DNA from: an uncultured Bacteroidota bacterium
Lineage (GTDB): Bacteria > Bacteroidota > Bacteroidia > Flavobacteriales > Flavobacteriaceae
Direction: 5' to 3'
Assembly (NCBI GenBank): GCA_903839195.1
Contig: CAIMBK010000061.1
Location: 1-40,351 of the forward strand
DNA length: 40,351 nucleotides
This document shows positions 38,834 to 40,351 of the stretch, in pieces. The notes below the pieces were generated by a model, which ran no database searches, had not been told where the DNA came from, and saw only the letters and a program-made list of their open reading frames with translations. The first letter of the stretch is position 1. The number at the start of each line of letters is the position of its first letter. The translations under genes were made by a program, and so were the position numbers.

Positions 38834-40177
38834 ATGGAAATCGCAATCAAATTAGGTCAATTTTTATTGAGTTTGTCTTTATTAATCGTTTTGCACGAAT
38901 TGGGACATTTTATACCTGCCAAATTATTTAAAACCCGAGTGGAGAAATTCTACTTATTTTTTGATATCAAATATTCTTTATTCAAAAAGAAAATCGGCGG
39001 AACCGAATACGGAATTGGTTGGTTGCCTCTTGGGGGCTATGTGAAAATTTCGGGGATGATTGACGAAAGCATGGACAAAGAACAAATGGCTTTGCCCCCT
39101 CAACCTTGGGAATTTCGTTCAAAACCAGCTTGGCAACGATTAATAATTATGTTGGGCGGCGTTACGGTAAATTTCCTTTTGGCATTTGTAATTTATATTG
39201 GAATGGCATTTGCTTATGGCGATATTTTTATTGCCAATGCCGATTTGAAAGATGGTTTGGCCATCGAAAATCCCGCGATGCAAAAGGCCGGATTTAAAAC
39301 GGGCGACAAAATTTTGTCTATAGACGGCGCAACAATTGAGAAGTTTGACAATGAAATCAATGCCAAAGTGGCGATGGCGAAAGACGTTTTGATTGAGCGA
39401 AATGGCGCCCAACAATCGATAAAAATGCCTCATGATTTTATTGATCAATTGACAAAATCGGAGAAAATTCCTTTGGTTTCGTTGCGAATTCCTTTTGTGG
39501 TTTCTAGTGCTTCCTCAGAATCTTTTAATAAAAATTTGATCGCAAAAGACCAATTTGTTTCGTTAAATGGTCAGCCGACAAAATATTTAGACGAGGCTAA
39601 TTTGGTTTTACAAAATAATAAAAACAAAACCATTACGGCTGTGGTGTTGCGAAACGGACAAGAAGTTTCTTTGCCTGTTGTGGTTACTAATGATGGAAAA
39701 CTGGGAATTCGTTTGGGACGATTAACGATTCCTGAGTTGGATAAAATGGGTTATTATAAAGTTAGCCAAGTCGAATATGGGTTTTTTGAATCTTTTCCAA
39801 AAGGAATAGAACGCGGAAAAGACCAACTTGTCGGTTATGGCAAACAATTGAAAATGATTTTCAGTCCGAGTACGGGTGCTTATAAAGGAGTTGGTGGGTT
39901 TAAAGCCATTTTTGACGTGTTTCCATCGTCTTGGAGTTGGGAAGTTTTTTGGAGTATTACGGCATTATTGTCGATAATGTTGGGGGTTATGAATTTGTTG
40001 CCAATTCCAGCGTTGGATGGTGGTCATGTGATGTTCTTATTATTTGAAATTATTACGCGTCGAAAACCGAGCGATAAATTCATGGAATATGCTCAAATGA
40101 CTGGTTTTATATTACTTATAACGTTGGTTTTGTTTGCCAACGGGAACGATATTTATAAGGCGATTGTTGGGAAATAA
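38834..40177 (+). CDS. rseP: RIP metalloprotease RseP (site-2 protease)
   Basis: VLHELGHFIPAKLF, central PDZ, NLLPIPALDGGHV. Confidence 0.94.
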   Translation: MEIAIKLGQFLLSLSLLIVLHELGHFIPAKLFKTRVEKFYLFFDIKYSLFKKKIGGTEYGIGWLPLGGYVKISGMIDESMDKEQMALPPQPWEFRSKPAWQRLIIMLGGVTVNFLLAFVIYIGMAFAYGDIFIANADLKDGLAIENPAMQKAGFKTGDKILSIDGATIEKFDNEINAKVAMAKDVLIERNGAQQSIKMPHDFIDQLTKSEKIPLVSLRIPFVVSSASSESFNKNLIAKDQFVSLNGQPTKYLDEANLVLQNNKNKTITAVVLRNGQEVSLPVVVTNDGKLGIRLGRLTIPELDKMGYYKVSQVEYGFFESFPKGIERGKDQLVGYGKQLKMIFSPSTGAYKGVGGFKAIFDVFPSSWSWEVFWSITALLSIMLGVMNLLPIPALDGGHVMFLLFEIITRRKPSDKFMEYAQMTGFILLITLVLFANGNDIYKAIVGK

Positions 40178-40204
40178 GTTTTTTTGAAATTTTATTGCAA
40201 TTTG

Positions 40205-40235
40205 TTTGCGAAAATTAAATTTCGGCTTATATTTG
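40205..40235 (+). promoter_or_regulatory. Candidate promoter of tRNA-Asn
   Basis: TTTG (40205-40208), 19-nt spacer, TAtaTTTG (40228-40235); matches the Bacteroidota consensus closely. Confidence 0.75.
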
Positions 40236-40261
40236 CAACCGCTTTAAAAGGCAACACGCCT

Positions 40262-40335
40262 TCCTCCTTAGCTCAGTTGGTTAGAGCATCTGACTGTTAA
40301 TCAGAGGGTCCTTGGTTCGAGCCCAAGAGGGGGAG
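40262..40335 (+). tRNA. tRNA-Asn (anticodon GTT)
   Basis: Acceptor TCCTCCT/AGGGGGA, anticodon stem TCTGA-CTGTTAA-TCAGA, T arm CTTGG-TTCGAGC-CCAAG, discriminator G; CCA not encoded. Confidence 0.96.
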
Positions 40336-40351
40336 CTAATTGAAAAAAGAG

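Noticed and set aside
40262-40351. tRNA-Asn as an integration site for a mobile element
   Set aside because: The window ends 16 nt after the tRNA, so no integrase or attachment repeat can be examined.

Overview
The window looks like a Bacteroidota (Flavobacterium-like) chromosomal segment. It is AT-rich, has a TAnnTTTG -7 promoter style, a T9SS-type C-terminal sorting tail and the expected gene families. No CRISPR array, transposase, prophage or rRNA was seen. Left part: a biotin locus (bioB 3' portion, recX, then convergent bioF-bioD-bioA plus a beta-ketoacyl synthase) and a small DUF2975-DUF2975-HTH operon. Next come atpD-atpC, an SGNH lipoprotein/TonB receptor pair, and a glmS / DUF4270 / truncated glycogen-synthase-like set, divergent from panC-panD-flippase-like-esterase-like-radA-GT51. 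Right part: aldo/keto reductase, OmpA-family lipoprotein, exonuclease III, an OlsF-like double acyltransferase, hydroxyacid dehydrogenase, mgtE, rsmA, DUF4286, TPR protein, serS, an M1 peptidase with a T9SS tail, rseP and tRNA-Asn(GTT). Points most worth a second look: (1) a glycogen-synthase-like protein with only the N-terminal half and no KTGGL motif, in a set with a DUF4270 lipoprotein and glmS; (2) an esterase-like protein whose nucleophile elbow reads GHD instead of GHS; (3) a beta-ketoacyl synthase embedded in the biotin operon; (4) the DUF2975 pair with an HTH gene and an inverted repeat inside its promoter; (5) 7-bp-period tandem repeats, one inside bioF and one forming an imperfect inverted repeat between atpD and atpC; (6) an AsmA-like/GT51 fusion; (7) back-to-back divergent promoters between panC and the glycogen-synthase-like gene. 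All calls are from reading sequence and motifs; no searches were run.
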